From: Yimella lutea
Lineage (GTDB): Bacteria > Actinomycetota > Actinomycetes > Actinomycetales > Dermatophilaceae
Reading direction: 5' to 3'
Length of the DNA stretch: 64,000 nt
Assembly (NCBI RefSeq): GCF_006715095.1
Contig: NZ_VFMO01000001.1
Coordinates: 744,001-808,000, forward strand
How positions within the stretch are numbered: position 1 is the stretch's first letter; the number at the start of each line of letters is the position of its first letter. Position numbers and translations under genes: made by a program. Shown piece by piece: positions 51,650-61,127 of the stretch. The notes below the pieces were generated by a model. That model was not told the origin of the DNA. It was given only the letters and a program-made list of their open reading frames with translations, and did not search any database.

Positions 51650-53912
51650 TCGCACCGTCCTTGTCCAGCGGCTCGTTACCGTTCCCGCACTTGGGCGACT
51701 GGATGCATGCCGGGCACCCGCTGCGGCAACGGCAGTTGCGCACGGCGTCCAGCGTGGCTTCGATCCACCGCGCCGGCTGACGGAATCCACTGTGTGCGAT
51801 GCCGGCACCACCCGGGAACCCGTCGTAGACGACCACGGTCGGCAGGCCGGTGTCCTGGTGCAGCGCGGTCGAGACACCCCCGACGTCCCACCGGTCCGAC
51901 TGGGCGACGAAGGACAGCAGGCCGATCGCGGCGTGCTCGGCGGCGTGCAGAGCGCCCGGCAGTGACGGCTCGTCGACGCCGGCCGCGGCGAGGACGTCGG
52001 CCGGCAGCGTCCACCACGTGCCCCGGGTTCGCAAGGTGTGCACCGGGAAGTCGAGCGGGTGCTGACCGATCACCTCACCGCCCGGCAGCCGCCGTAAGAA
52101 CCCGGTCACCTGCTTGTGGACGACGATCTGTCCGTAGTGCCATTCCAGGTCTGCGTGCCGGCCGCCGGCCTCGACCTGCGCGATCTCGAACTGGGAGTCC
52201 GACGTCGCCCAGGTCGTCCAACCCGGGTCGCCGGGGGTGACTTCGGCCAGCGCCGCCTCGACGTCGTAGTTCGTCACGACGTACGTCTTGCCTTGATGCA
52301 CGTACACCGCACCGGTGTGCACGGTCGTCTCGGCACGATCACCGTCCACCGTTCCGAGCACCGCTCCGCTGCGCTTCTCGACGATCGCCACGGGAGTGCC
52401 GAGGTTGCCACGCAGGTTCAGATGGTCACCCGGACGGTCGTCGCGGTCCCAGAACCAGCCTCGCGGGCGGCTACGCAGGATCCTCGCGCGGGCAAGGGTG
52501 TCGGCGAGTTGGGGCAGGCTCTCACCGAAGTACTCGACATCGTCCGGCGTGAGCGCCAGTTCATAGGCGGCCGCCGCGAGGTGCGGTGCCAGAACGTGCG
52601 GGTTCTCCGGGTTGATCACCGACGGCTCGACCGGACGGCCGAACAGCGACTCCGGGTGATCCACCAGATAGGTGTCCAGCGGGTCGTCGGCCGCGACGAA
52701 GAGCGCCAGGGACCGCCGCCCGCTGCGACCGGCCCGCCCGACCTGCTGCCACAACGACGCGGTGGTGCCTGGCCAGCCAGCGACGATCACCGCGTCCAGA
52801 CCGCTGACGTCGATGCCGAGTTCCAGCGCGTTCGTGGCGGCCACACCGCGCAGCCGTCCGGTGCGCAGGTCTCGCTCGATCGCACGACGTTCCTCGGGAA
52901 GGTAACCACCGCGATAGGCGGCGATCTGCGTCGTCGGCTCGGTGACGTGGTGCCGCACCGAGTCGGCCACTCGTTCCACCCCGACGCGCGACTTGGCGAA
53001 CGCCAGGGTCTGCACGCCGTCGTCGACCAGCCGGGTCATTAGATCGGCGGTCTCGGCGATCGCGCCGCGCTGCACCTCGCCCTGCGGGGTGTCGACCATG
53101 CCCGGCCGCCAGAGCCCGAAGGTCAACTCCTGGCGGGGAGACCCGTCATCGGTCACCGCGGTGACCGGTCGTCCCACCAGGGCGCTCGCATGGCCGGCCG
53201 GGGAAGCGATGGTCGCTGAGGCCAGCACGAAGACGGGATCGGATCCGTACCGTGCCGCCACCCGGCGGAGCCGGCGAAGGACCAGCGCCACGTGGGTACC
53301 GAAGACGCCTCGGTACTGGTGACACTCGTCCACGACCACGACCTGGAGCGAACGGAAGAACGATGCCCAGCGTTCGTGTGTCGGCAACAGGGTGTGGTGC
53401 AGCAGATCGGGGTTGCTCAGGATCAGACCCGCGTGGTCGCGGATCCAGCGGCGTTCGTCGCGAGGGGTGTCACCGTCGAGCACCGCCGCCCGCACCGTAG
53501 GGATCGCCCAGGAACGGATGCGAGCCTCCTGGTCCGCGGCCAGGGCCTTCGTCGGTGCGAGGTACAACGCGGTCGCGCCGCGGCCGGTGGGTGCGTCCGC
53601 GCCCGCACTGACCGCGCTCAGCATCGGCAACTGATATCCCAGGCTCTTGCCCGAGGCGGTGCCGGTGCACAGGACGACATCCTCGCCGCTGTGTACCAGG
53701 TCGGCGGCTCGGCGCTGATGCGACCACAGCGAGGTCACGCCGGACCCTCGCACAGCAGCCTCCACCTGGGGATCCACCCAGTCCGGCCAGTCACGCAGAT
53801 CGGCGGGCCGACCCGGGATGGTTTCGACATGTATCAGCCCGCCGGTGCCCGTGCCCGTGAGTCGTCCGAGGGCAGAAGCCGGCTCGAACGGGTCAGGCGC
53901 GGAACTGGTCAT
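51585..53912 (-). CDS. DEAD/DEAH-box helicase with C-terminal zinc-binding domain (Rv3649-like)
   Basis: This 775-aa SF2 helicase has motif I LCTGTASGKSLGYQLP, motif Ia APTKALAADQEARI, motif II VVVDECHQYRGVFGTH (DECH), motif III LASATIASP, and motif VI QVGRAGRSGRRSLALF. The C-terminal CRCRSGCPACIQSPKCG holds a four-Cys zinc site (MrfA/DUF1998 group). MrfA-type helicases act in mitomycin/crosslink repair. ATG 53912 is preferred over the longer frame. It is convergent with the tad operon and divergent from the BldG-like gene. Confidence 0.92.
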   Translation of the reverse strand: MTSSAPDPFEPASALGRLTGTGTGGLIHVETIPGRPADLRDWPDWVDPQVEAAVRGSGVTSLWSHQRRAADLVHSGEDVVLCTGTASGKSLGYQLPMLSAVSAGADAPTGRGATALYLAPTKALAADQEARIRSWAIPTVRAAVLDGDTPRDERRWIRDHAGLILSNPDLLHHTLLPTHERWASFFRSLQVVVVDECHQYRGVFGTHVALVLRRLRRVAARYGSDPVFVLASATIASPAGHASALVGRPVTAVTDDGSPRQELTFGLWRPGMVDTPQGEVQRGAIAETADLMTRLVDDGVQTLAFAKSRVGVERVADSVRHHVTEPTTQIAAYRGGYLPEERRAIERDLRTGRLRGVAATNALELGIDVSGLDAVIVAGWPGTTASLWQQVGRAGRSGRRSLALFVAADDPLDTYLVDHPESLFGRPVEPSVINPENPHVLAPHLAAAAYELALTPDDVEYFGESLPQLADTLARARILRSRPRGWFWDRDDRPGDHLNLRGNLGTPVAIVEKRSGAVLGTVDGDRAETTVHTGAVYVHQGKTYVVTNYDVEAALAEVTPGDPGWTTWATSDSQFEIAQVEAGGRHADLEWHYGQIVVHKQVTGFLRRLPGGEVIGQHPLDFPVHTLRTRGTWWTLPADVLAAAGVDEPSLPGALHAAEHAAIGLLSFVAQSDRWDVGGVSTALHQDTGLPTVVVYDGFPGGAGIAHSGFRQPARWIEATLDAVRNCRCRSGCPACIQSPKCGNGNEPLDKDGAIKVLGLVRDYLRPPVRPAIEP

Positions 53913-54010
53913 GGGCAAGCGTGGTCCTCGAACTACGGATAGGCGAAGTGCGCTACTTGAGCGTATGGTGCATGCGTGCGGCTCTTGCCGCGCGTGCTTG
54001 CACTGCCCTA

Positions 54011-54403
54011 ATGACGACCATGGATGGGACCCTGCCAGTGGATCTGACGGTGACACGGCGCCAGGAAGACGGGCGCACGATTCTGCAGCTTGTTGGCGAG
54101 ATCGATGTCTCGACCGCTCCGAGGGTACGCGATGAGTTGAGCCGGGTGATCGCAGACGGCAGCCACGATCTCATCGTGGACCTGTCCGATGTGCCCTTCC
54201 TCGACTCCACCGGTCTCGGTGTGCTCGTTGGACGCCTCAAGGCAGTACGTCTGGTCGACGGTGACCTCGTGCTCGCGGGTGCTCAGGAGCGCACGTTGCG
54301 CAACTTCAAGATCACCGGCCTCGACAAGGTCTTCCACCTGTACGACTCGGTCGACGCCGCGCTCGCCGCGAAGGTCGAGCCGGACGCCGCTTCATCGATG
54401 TGA
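54011..54403 (+). CDS. bldG: STAS-domain anti-sigma factor antagonist (BldG-like)
   Basis: This 130-aa protein is a single STAS domain: LVGEIDVSTAPRVRDELSRV, VDLSDVPFLDSTGLGVLVG (the phosphorylatable Ser), and RTLRNFKITGLDKVFHLYDS. It aligns closely with streptomycete BldG, whose position next to the helicase gene is the same. It should bind an anti-sigma factor in its unphosphorylated state. The kinase partner is not visible here. The start is uncertain (ATG 54011, ATG 54020 or GTG 54038). Confidence 0.85.
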   Translation: MTTMDGTLPVDLTVTRRQEDGRTILQLVGEIDVSTAPRVRDELSRVIADGSHDLIVDLSDVPFLDSTGLGVLVGRLKAVRLVDGDLVLAGAQERTLRNFKITGLDKVFHLYDSVDAALAAKVEPDAASSM

Positions 54404-55890
54404 ACCACACCGGGCTGCACGCCGACCCGGAACTCCTCACGGCACTCGCCGCCGACCTCAGGTCGGCGGCGTTCACCGTTGACGGTGTCCAACAACGTCT
54501 CGGCCCGGTCGCGGCCGCCGCACTTCACCGCGAACAGGTCACGCCCGCGCGGCGGGTCGTCACCGACGACGATCCGCTCGACGTGCTGATCCGCTTCTTC
54601 ACCCTCGGCGACGCCGTGCCCGGTGAACTGCTGGACGTCGCGGTCCCGGGCCTGCGGTCGCACGGACTGCGTGAGCTGGGACTGCTGGCCGATGACGGGC
54701 GAGCACGATTCGACCTGCGACCGCACGCCGACGACACCCACGACTGGTGGGTCGTTTCCGACCTGTCCGAACTGGTCACCGGCGGACCCCTGCCCGACGA
54801 CCACGTGCTCGGCATCGGGGGAGCCTCCACCACTCTCGCCTCCTGGACGGTGCGCCGCCCGGCGGCGCGCGCCCTCGACATGGGAGCCGGCTGTGGCGTC
54901 CAGGCTCTGCACCTCGGCGCGCACTGCGAACGGATCGTCGCCACCGATCTGTCGGCGCGGGCCGTCGAGATCCTTCGGTTCAACGCGGTGCTCAACGGCG
55001 AGCGGTGGGACGTTCGGTCGGGCTCGCTGTTCGAACCGGTGGCCGGCGAACGCTTCGATCTGATCGTCAGCAACCCGCCGTTCGTGATCACCCCACGTGT
55101 CGCCGGCGTGCCGTTGTTCGAGTACCGCGACGGCGGAATGGTGGGTGATTCTCTTGTCCGCACCGTCGTCCATCAGGTCGAAGCGCATCTCGAACCCGGC
55201 GGCGTCGCCCAACTCCTCGGCAACTGGGAGGTGCCGGCCGGCACCGACTGGCAGGACGTCGTCCGGCAGTGGCTCGCCCCGACCGAGCTGGACGCCTGGG
55301 TCGTCCAGCGCGAGACGCAGGACCCGGCCGAGTACGCCGAACTGTGGATCCGCGATGGGGGTCACCGTCCCGGTACCGAGGCGTACGAGCGCATGTATGC
55401 CGCCTGGCTGGACGACTTCGACGCCCGCGGCGTCGCAAGTATCGGTTTCGGCGTCATCACGCTGCAACGTCCGGCGACCAAGCGCCGCCGCTTCCAGGTG
55501 CTCGAAGAACACAGCGGCCCGGTCGCCTCGCCGATGGGCCCGGCCGTCGACGCCGAACTCGCGGCGCTCACCTGGTGCGCCGAGCATCCGGACGAGGTGC
55601 TCGACCAGAACTGGCGGGTCGCCGACGACGTCACCGAGGAACGGTTCGCCGCTCCCGGCGCCGACGACCCATCGGTCATCCGCATCACCCAGGGCGGCGG
55701 GCTCGGCCGGCAGCTGCACATCGACACCGCGATCTCCGCCTACCTGAGTGTCGCCGACGGCGACCTCACCGCCCGTCAGGCGCTCGTCGCCATCGCAACC
55801 CTGCTCGAACGCGACGAGCGCGATCTGCTCGAACGTGCGCAGCCGATCGTGACCCGGCTCGTGGAGACCGGCTTCCTGGTCGGCACCTGA
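54400..55890 (+). CDS. Class I SAM-dependent methyltransferase with N-terminal extension
   Basis: This 496-aa protein has a ~150-aa N-terminal domain, then a Rossmann methyltransferase: ALDMGAGCGVQALHLGAHC (motif I), ATDLSARAVEILRFNA (motif II), and IVSNPPFVITP, an N/Q-methylating NPPF motif as in HemK/PrmC and RlmG-like enzymes. A ~150-aa C-terminal extension follows. The substrate may be rRNA or a protein Gln. GTG 54400 overlaps the STAS stop by 4 nt. Orthologues sit between bldG and topA in Streptomyces. Confidence 0.85.
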   Translation: MNHTGLHADPELLTALAADLRSAAFTVDGVQQRLGPVAAAALHREQVTPARRVVTDDDPLDVLIRFFTLGDAVPGELLDVAVPGLRSHGLRELGLLADDGRARFDLRPHADDTHDWWVVSDLSELVTGGPLPDDHVLGIGGASTTLASWTVRRPAARALDMGAGCGVQALHLGAHCERIVATDLSARAVEILRFNAVLNGERWDVRSGSLFEPVAGERFDLIVSNPPFVITPRVAGVPLFEYRDGGMVGDSLVRTVVHQVEAHLEPGGVAQLLGNWEVPAGTDWQDVVRQWLAPTELDAWVVQRETQDPAEYAELWIRDGGHRPGTEAYERMYAAWLDDFDARGVASIGFGVITLQRPATKRRRFQVLEEHSGPVASPMGPAVDAELAALTWCAEHPDEVLDQNWRVADDVTEERFAAPGADDPSVIRITQGGGLGRQLHIDTAISAYLSVADGDLTARQALVAIATLLERDERDLLERAQPIVTRLVETGFLVGT

Positions 55891-56027
55891 CGCGACGCCG
55901 GTGAGGTGCGCCACACCGGCGTGGGCCGATTCAGCGCAAACCTGCGGCAGGCGTTACCTTCAAGGCGGCTCGCGTCGAAGCAGCGACGAATCCGCTGCAC
56001 GCAGCCGCAGACAAGGAGCACATCGAA

Positions 56028-58787
56028 GTGTCGCGCAAGCTGGTCATCGTCGAGTCGCCCGCCAAGGCGAAGAAAATCGGCAGCTTCCTCGGGTCCGACT
56101 ACGTAGTCGACGCGAGCGCCGGTCACATCCGTGACCTGCCCACCCCGTCCGAACTGCCGGCCGACATGAAGAAGGGCCCGTTCGGCAAGTTCGCGGTCGA
56201 CGTCGACAACGGCTTCGAGGCCTACTACGTCGTCGATGCCGACAAGAAGAAGAAGGTCTCCGAGCTCAAGCGCGCCCTCAAGGACGCCGACGAACTCCTG
56301 CTCGCCACCGATGAGGACCGCGAGGGCGAGGCCATCGCGTGGCACCTGCTCGAGGTGCTGAAGCCCAAGGTGCCGGTCAAGCGCATGGTGTTCCACGAGA
56401 TCACCAAGGAAGCGATCCAGCGCGCCGCCAACAACACCCGCGACCTCGACACCTACCTGGTCGACGCCCAGGAGACCCGCCGCATCCTCGACCGTCTCTA
56501 CGGCTACGAGATCAGCCCGGTCCTGTGGCGCAAGGTCCGTCAGGGCCTGTCCGGCGGACGCGTCCAGTCGGTCGTCACCCGGATGATCGTCGAGCGCGAG
56601 CGGGAGCGCATGGCGTTCCGGGCCGCCTCCTACTGGGATGTCGACGGCGAGTTCACGGTCAACGGTGGGCAGCAGTTCGGCGCTCGCCTCACCGGTCTGG
56701 ACGGCACGCGGGTCGCGACCGGCCGCGATTTCAATGACGCCGGTGAACTCACCGCCAAGGACGTCGTCCACCTCGACTCCCAGCGCGCGAACGCGGTTGC
56801 CGAGGCTGCCCGTGCCAGCCACGCCGACGTGACCTCCGTCCAGGAGAAGCCGTACACCCGGCGTCCGAGTGCGCCGTTCATCACCTCGACGTTGCAGCAG
56901 GAAGCCAGCCGCAAACTGCGTCTGTCCAGCCGCGACACGATGCGGGCCGCGCAGCGCCTGTACGAGAACGGCTACATCACCTACATGCGTACCGACTCTG
57001 TCGTGCTCAGCGAGTCGGCGCTCACCGCTGCCCGAGCTCAGGCTCGTGATCTGTACGGCGCCGAGTATGTGCCGGACGCCCCGCGTCGATATGCCGGCAA
57101 GTCCAAGGGTGCGCAGGAGGCGCACGAGGCGATCCGCCCCGCCGGTGATCGTTTCCGCACCCCGGCACAGGTGGCCGGCGAGTTGCGCGGCACCGAATTC
57201 GCTCTCTACGAACTGATCTGGAAGCGCACCGTCGCCTCGCAGATGGCGGACGCCCGCGGCTCGACCGCGACCGTCAAGCTGGCCGTCCCGGTCGACGCGG
57301 CGGGTGCGAAGTCGGCGGAGTTCACCGCCAGCGGCACCGTCATCACCTTCCGCGGCTTCCTGGCTGCGTACGAGGAAGGCCGCGACGTCGAGCGGGGCGC
57401 CGACGGCACCCCGACCGAGCGCCGTCTGCCGAAGCTGTCCGAGGGTGTGCGCCTGGAGGTGTTGGACGCCGAGGCCAAGGGGCACGAGACCTCCCCGCCG
57501 CCGCGCTACACCGAGGCTTCGATCGTGAAGGCGATGGAGGAGAAAGGCATCGGCCGCCCGTCGACCTACGAGCCCACCATCGCCACCATCACCAACCGCG
57601 GCTACATCAACAAGCGCGGGTCTGCGCTCATCCCGACCTGGCTCGCGTTCGCGGTGACCCGGCTCATGGAGGAGCACTTCCCGAGCCTGGTCGACTACGA
57701 CTTCACCGCCTCGATGGAGGAGGACCTCGATCAGATCGCCAGCGGTGACGAGCAGCGTGTTGCCTGGCTGACCAAGTTCTACTTCGGTGGACCACAGGAG
57801 TCGCGCGAGGGTCTGCGCCGGATGGTCGAGGACCTCGGTGAGATCGACGCCCGCGAGATCTCGACCATCCGGATCGGCGACAACATCGCGGTCCGCGTCG
57901 GGCGGTACGGCCCGTACGTCGAGGAGCTCGCCCCGGCGGGCATCGACCCGAACACCGGCGAGGTCACCGAGGGCGCCGAGGTGAAGGACCCGCGCCGTGC
58001 GTCCATCACCGACGACATCGCGCCGGACGAGATGACGCCGGAGAAGGCCCGCGAACTGCTCGAACAGGCCGGCGACGACGGACGCGTGCTCGGCACGGAC
58101 CCGCAGTCCGGCCACGAGATCGTTGCGAAGGCCGGCCGTTACGGCCCGTACGTCACCGAGGTGCTGCCCGAGCCCGAGGGCGAGGAGAAGCCCAAGCGTG
58201 GCGCCAAGAAGGCGAAGCCGCGCACGGCGTCGCTGTTCAAGGACATGGACCTGGGCACGATCGAACTCGACACCGCGCTGAAGCTGCTCAGCCTGCCGCG
58301 CGTTGTCGGTGAGACGACGGACGACAAAGGTGAGACGGTCGAGATCACTGCCCAGAACGGCCGTTACGGGCCCTACCTGAAGAAGGGCACCGACTCACGG
58401 TCGTTGCAGACCGAGGCGCAGATCTTCGACATCACGCTGGACGAGGCGCTCGCGATCTACGCACAGCCCAAGCAGCGCGGTCGCGCGGCGGTGGCACCGT
58501 TGAAGGAGCTCGGAGAGGACCCCGCGTCGGGCAAGCCGGTCGTGGTGAAGGACGGACGGTTCGGGCCGTACGTCACCGACGGCGAGACCAACGCGACGCT
58601 GCGCAAGGACGACGACCCGTCGACGATCACGCCCGAGCGCGGGTTCGAACTGCTCGCCGAGAAGCGGGCCAAGGGACCGACCACCCGTAAACGGGCGGCG
58701 AAGAAGACAGCCAAGAAGACGACGAAGAAGGCTGCTGCCAAGAAGACGACCGCGAAGAAGGCCGCTGCCAAGAAGGCGAGCGGCTGA
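56028..58787 (+). CDS. topA: DNA topoisomerase I
   Basis: This 919-aa type IA topoisomerase has the Toprim motif LVIVESPAKAKKIGSFLG and ATDEDREGEAIAWHL near residue 95. The catalytic Tyr319 is in GYITYMRTDS, the same number as in E. coli. Later segments include FITSTLQQEASRKL and GIGRPSTYEPTI. The C-terminus has actinobacterial Topo-C repeats (GRYGPYV) instead of zinc fingers and a Lys/Ala-rich tail (KKTTKKAAAKK). GTG 56028 follows AAGGAG by 10 nt. It relaxes negative supercoils and is essential in actinobacteria. Confidence 0.96.
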   Translation: MSRKLVIVESPAKAKKIGSFLGSDYVVDASAGHIRDLPTPSELPADMKKGPFGKFAVDVDNGFEAYYVVDADKKKKVSELKRALKDADELLLATDEDREGEAIAWHLLEVLKPKVPVKRMVFHEITKEAIQRAANNTRDLDTYLVDAQETRRILDRLYGYEISPVLWRKVRQGLSGGRVQSVVTRMIVERERERMAFRAASYWDVDGEFTVNGGQQFGARLTGLDGTRVATGRDFNDAGELTAKDVVHLDSQRANAVAEAARASHADVTSVQEKPYTRRPSAPFITSTLQQEASRKLRLSSRDTMRAAQRLYENGYITYMRTDSVVLSESALTAARAQARDLYGAEYVPDAPRRYAGKSKGAQEAHEAIRPAGDRFRTPAQVAGELRGTEFALYELIWKRTVASQMADARGSTATVKLAVPVDAAGAKSAEFTASGTVITFRGFLAAYEEGRDVERGADGTPTERRLPKLSEGVRLEVLDAEAKGHETSPPPRYTEASIVKAMEEKGIGRPSTYEPTIATITNRGYINKRGSALIPTWLAFAVTRLMEEHFPSLVDYDFTASMEEDLDQIASGDEQRVAWLTKFYFGGPQESREGLRRMVEDLGEIDAREISTIRIGDNIAVRVGRYGPYVEELAPAGIDPNTGEVTEGAEVKDPRRASITDDIAPDEMTPEKARELLEQAGDDGRVLGTDPQSGHEIVAKAGRYGPYVTEVLPEPEGEEKPKRGAKKAKPRTASLFKDMDLGTIELDTALKLLSLPRVVGETTDDKGETVEITAQNGRYGPYLKKGTDSRSLQTEAQIFDITLDEALAIYAQPKQRGRAAVAPLKELGEDPASGKPVVVKDGRFGPYVTDGETNATLRKDDDPSTITPERGFELLAEKRAKGPTTRKRAAKKTAKKTTKKAAAKKTTAKKAAAKKASG

Positions 58788-58925
58788 GGGTTCGGTGAAG
58801 TTCGGCTTGCGTCACCCCCGTAGGCAGGAAAAACCGGTCAGGATCTGTTCGGAACTACGGGGAACCGAACTGCCGGGGATGTCGTCACACAGGCAGTTCC
58901 GCTTCGACACACAGGGAGAAACAAC

Positions 58926-59621
58926 ATGTCCAGCACCGCCATGCGCAACCGCGTCGCCGTCACCTCGCTCGCACTGGTCGGCGCGCTCGGCCTGACCGCT
59001 TGCAACAGCGACACGACCGTCACCAACTCTTCGAGCACGTCGTCCTCGACCAGCTCGGAGTCCACCAGCACCTCCGAGTCGCCTTCCAGCTCGCAGACCT
59101 CGACATCCACTTCCGAGTCGAGCACGACCTCGGAGTCGCCGACCAGCTCGGAGACCTCGTCGGCGTCCTCGGAGTCCAGCACCACCGCTGACTCCGGCCC
59201 GACCGACGTCACCCCGCGTGGCACCACCTTGAAGTTCAACCAGCCGGCCGTGATCGACGAGAGCGGCAAGGTCTTCCGTCTGACCGTAAAGGAACTGAAG
59301 GTCGCCCCGGAGTCGATCTACAGCGAGAAGAACCTGAAGAAGTCCGACGGCACCGTCTACTACATCAACTTCGATGTGAGCCCGGTCAAGACCAGTGGCA
59401 GCTTCTACTCCAGTTCGGTGAACGGCCTGTGGCTGTACCCGTCCTTCGGTTCGGGCCAGAAGGCGAAGCGCATGTACGGCTCGACCGACGACTGCAAGAG
59501 CAGCTACGAGAAGATCGAGGTCGGCCAGTCCGGCAGCGGCTGCTACATCTACCAGATCACCGGTGCCACCTCGAAGACGGTGACCTACGCCAACTCCAAG
59601 AACCGCCTCACCTGGGAGTGA
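58926..59621 (+). CDS. Lipoprotein with Ser/Thr/Glu-rich linker
   Basis: This 231-aa lipoprotein has a signal and lipobox LVGALGLTAC (Cys26). A ~65-residue linker of S/T/E triplets follows (TSSSTSSESTSTSESPSS). The C-terminal domain (about 95-231) is beta-rich (VFRLTVKELKVAPESIY, YYINFDVSPVKTSG, CYIYQITGATSKTVTYAN). That domain resembles DUF4352/DUF5067-type surface modules. GGGAG is 8 nt before the ATG. It is its own unit with a terminator. Confidence 0.85.
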   Translation: MSSTAMRNRVAVTSLALVGALGLTACNSDTTVTNSSSTSSSTSSESTSTSESPSSSQTSTSTSESSTTSESPTSSETSSASSESSTTADSGPTDVTPRGTTLKFNQPAVIDESGKVFRLTVKELKVAPESIYSEKNLKKSDGTVYYINFDVSPVKTSGSFYSSSVNGLWLYPSFGSGQKAKRMYGSTDDCKSSYEKIEVGQSGSGCYIYQITGATSKTVTYANSKNRLTWE

Positions 59622-59644
59622 CCCCTTCCTGAGCGGGCGATCGA

Positions 59645-59676
59645 GAATGGGCGGAGCCGGTCGGCTCCGCCCGTTC
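59645..59676 (+). terminator. Rho-independent terminator after the lipoprotein
   Basis: GAATGGGCGGAGCC (59645-59658) pairs with GGCTCCGCCCGTTC (59663-59676) around GGTC, with one G-T pair, followed by TTCG. It also faces the convergent serine-hydrolase gene. Confidence 0.85.
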
Positions 59677-59689
59677 TTCGTGTCCGGTG

Positions 59690-61024
59690 TCAGCCGAAGG
59701 GCAACGGCTCACGCGTGAACTTGTAGGTGGCCCAATTCATCTGTCGCACAGCACCGTTCGGGTCACGGCGGACGACCAGGCGCTCACCCTTCTCACGCCC
59801 GGCGATGGTGCGGAAGACGTCGTCCCCCAGCTTCTCGAAGACCGACCACTTCGCGGTGTCCGGCGCACGGTCGAGCTTGGCCTGCAGTTGTCCGTCGCGG
59901 ATGACGAACGTGAAGCCGGACCCTTCGGAGAACCAGCGCCCGGTGAGCTCGGTGAGGCCGTCGGGTGTCGTGGAACCCGGCATCCACGGCTTCGGCATCG
60001 CCGGATCCTCCTGTGCCACAAAGGATCCGAGCTTGACCGCTGTGACATCGGGTTCGATCGCATTGGTGGCGTTCATGAGGACGCCGGCGCTGACACCCGA
60101 GTCCGCATCGGAGAAGAAACCCGTGATGCCGCCGGGCAGGCCGCCGGTGTGGCCGAACCAGGTGCGTCCGTCCTTGCGGACGAGTTCGAAGCCCAGGCCC
60201 CAACCGCCGCCCCACGATCCGTCGACCAGCAGTTGCGGTGTGGTCATCTCCTCGACGGTGTCCTTGCGCAGCACACTGTCGTCGGGATCGAGCAGGAATT
60301 GGTGCCAGCGCATCATGTCGCCGAGAGTGCTGCACAACGCACCCGCGGCGGACGTGGCTCTCTTGTTCAACAACGGTTCCCGCACCGGTACATCGGTGAA
60401 CGGTGCCACGTAGTACTGGCCGGAGTGCGGTGCAGCGAGCTGCAGCGTGGACCGCTTGAGTCCGATCGGGTCCAGGAGCCGGGTCTGCAGCGACTGCTCC
60501 CACTCGCGGCCGTCGAGCCGCGCAACCAGCTCGCCCAGCAGTGCGTACCCGAGATTCGAGTAGTGCCACACAAGGTGCGGTCGGCCGATGCGTTCGGCCT
60601 CGTTCCAGCCCGCGACCAGGCCCTCTCGGTCCGGGAATTGCAGTGTGTCCCAGACGTCTCCGACGGGTTCGCGCTGCATCCCGCTGCCGTGGATCAGCAA
60701 CTGACGGACGGTCACCGCACCGTGCTCGACGCCGGGGAGGTGCTGGTCGAGCCGATCGTCGAGGTCGACTTTGCCCTCGTCCCGCAGCTGCATCACCAGT
60801 GCCGCGGTGAACGTCTTGGTGTTGGACGCGACCAGGAACTGGGTGTCGTCGCCGAGCGGCACGGACGGGTCGTCGAGGTCGGCGGACCCGACGGCCGTCG
60901 ACCACGCGATCGCGCCGTCCCGGGCGACACCCGCTACGAGTCCCGGTGTGCGACTGTCGATCTGGGCCCTGCGGGCGATTCGTTCCAGGTCTCGGGTGAG
61001 CGGTTCGGCGAGTCGACTCTGCAT
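59690..61024 (-). CDS. Serine hydrolase, class C beta-lactamase/esterase family
   Basis: This 444-aa protein has the SxxK pair Ser67/Lys70 in VASNTKTF, YxN in VWHYSNLGYALLG and a late HTG in FGHTGGLPGG. These features mark the beta-lactamase/DD-peptidase/esterase superfamily. A C-terminal ~100-aa domain (WSVFEKLGDDVFRTIAG) is like the lipocalin-type add-on of EstB-like enzymes. No signal peptide is seen, so it may be cytosolic. A ligand or antibiotic role cannot be inferred. Confidence 0.88.
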   Translation of the reverse strand: MQSRLAEPLTRDLERIARRAQIDSRTPGLVAGVARDGAIAWSTAVGSADLDDPSVPLGDDTQFLVASNTKTFTAALVMQLRDEGKVDLDDRLDQHLPGVEHGAVTVRQLLIHGSGMQREPVGDVWDTLQFPDREGLVAGWNEAERIGRPHLVWHYSNLGYALLGELVARLDGREWEQSLQTRLLDPIGLKRSTLQLAAPHSGQYYVAPFTDVPVREPLLNKRATSAAGALCSTLGDMMRWHQFLLDPDDSVLRKDTVEEMTTPQLLVDGSWGGGWGLGFELVRKDGRTWFGHTGGLPGGITGFFSDADSGVSAGVLMNATNAIEPDVTAVKLGSFVAQEDPAMPKPWMPGSTTPDGLTELTGRWFSEGSGFTFVIRDGQLQAKLDRAPDTAKWSVFEKLGDDVFRTIAGREKGERLVVRRDPNGAVRQMNWATYKFTREPLPFG

Positions 61025-61127
61025 GGCCCGACCCTACGCCCGAGATGTTCACCTCGATGTTGCCGTGGCGTCGGGCGGGTCGCGCACGATGGCTTGATAC
61101 CAGGGGTGGCGACTGCAAGGGATGGCG

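Noticed and set aside
58690..58787. Repetitive AAGAAG/GCC sequence at the end of topA
   Set aside because: It encodes the Lys/Ala-rich TopA tail common in actinobacteria, not a mobile or CRISPR repeat.
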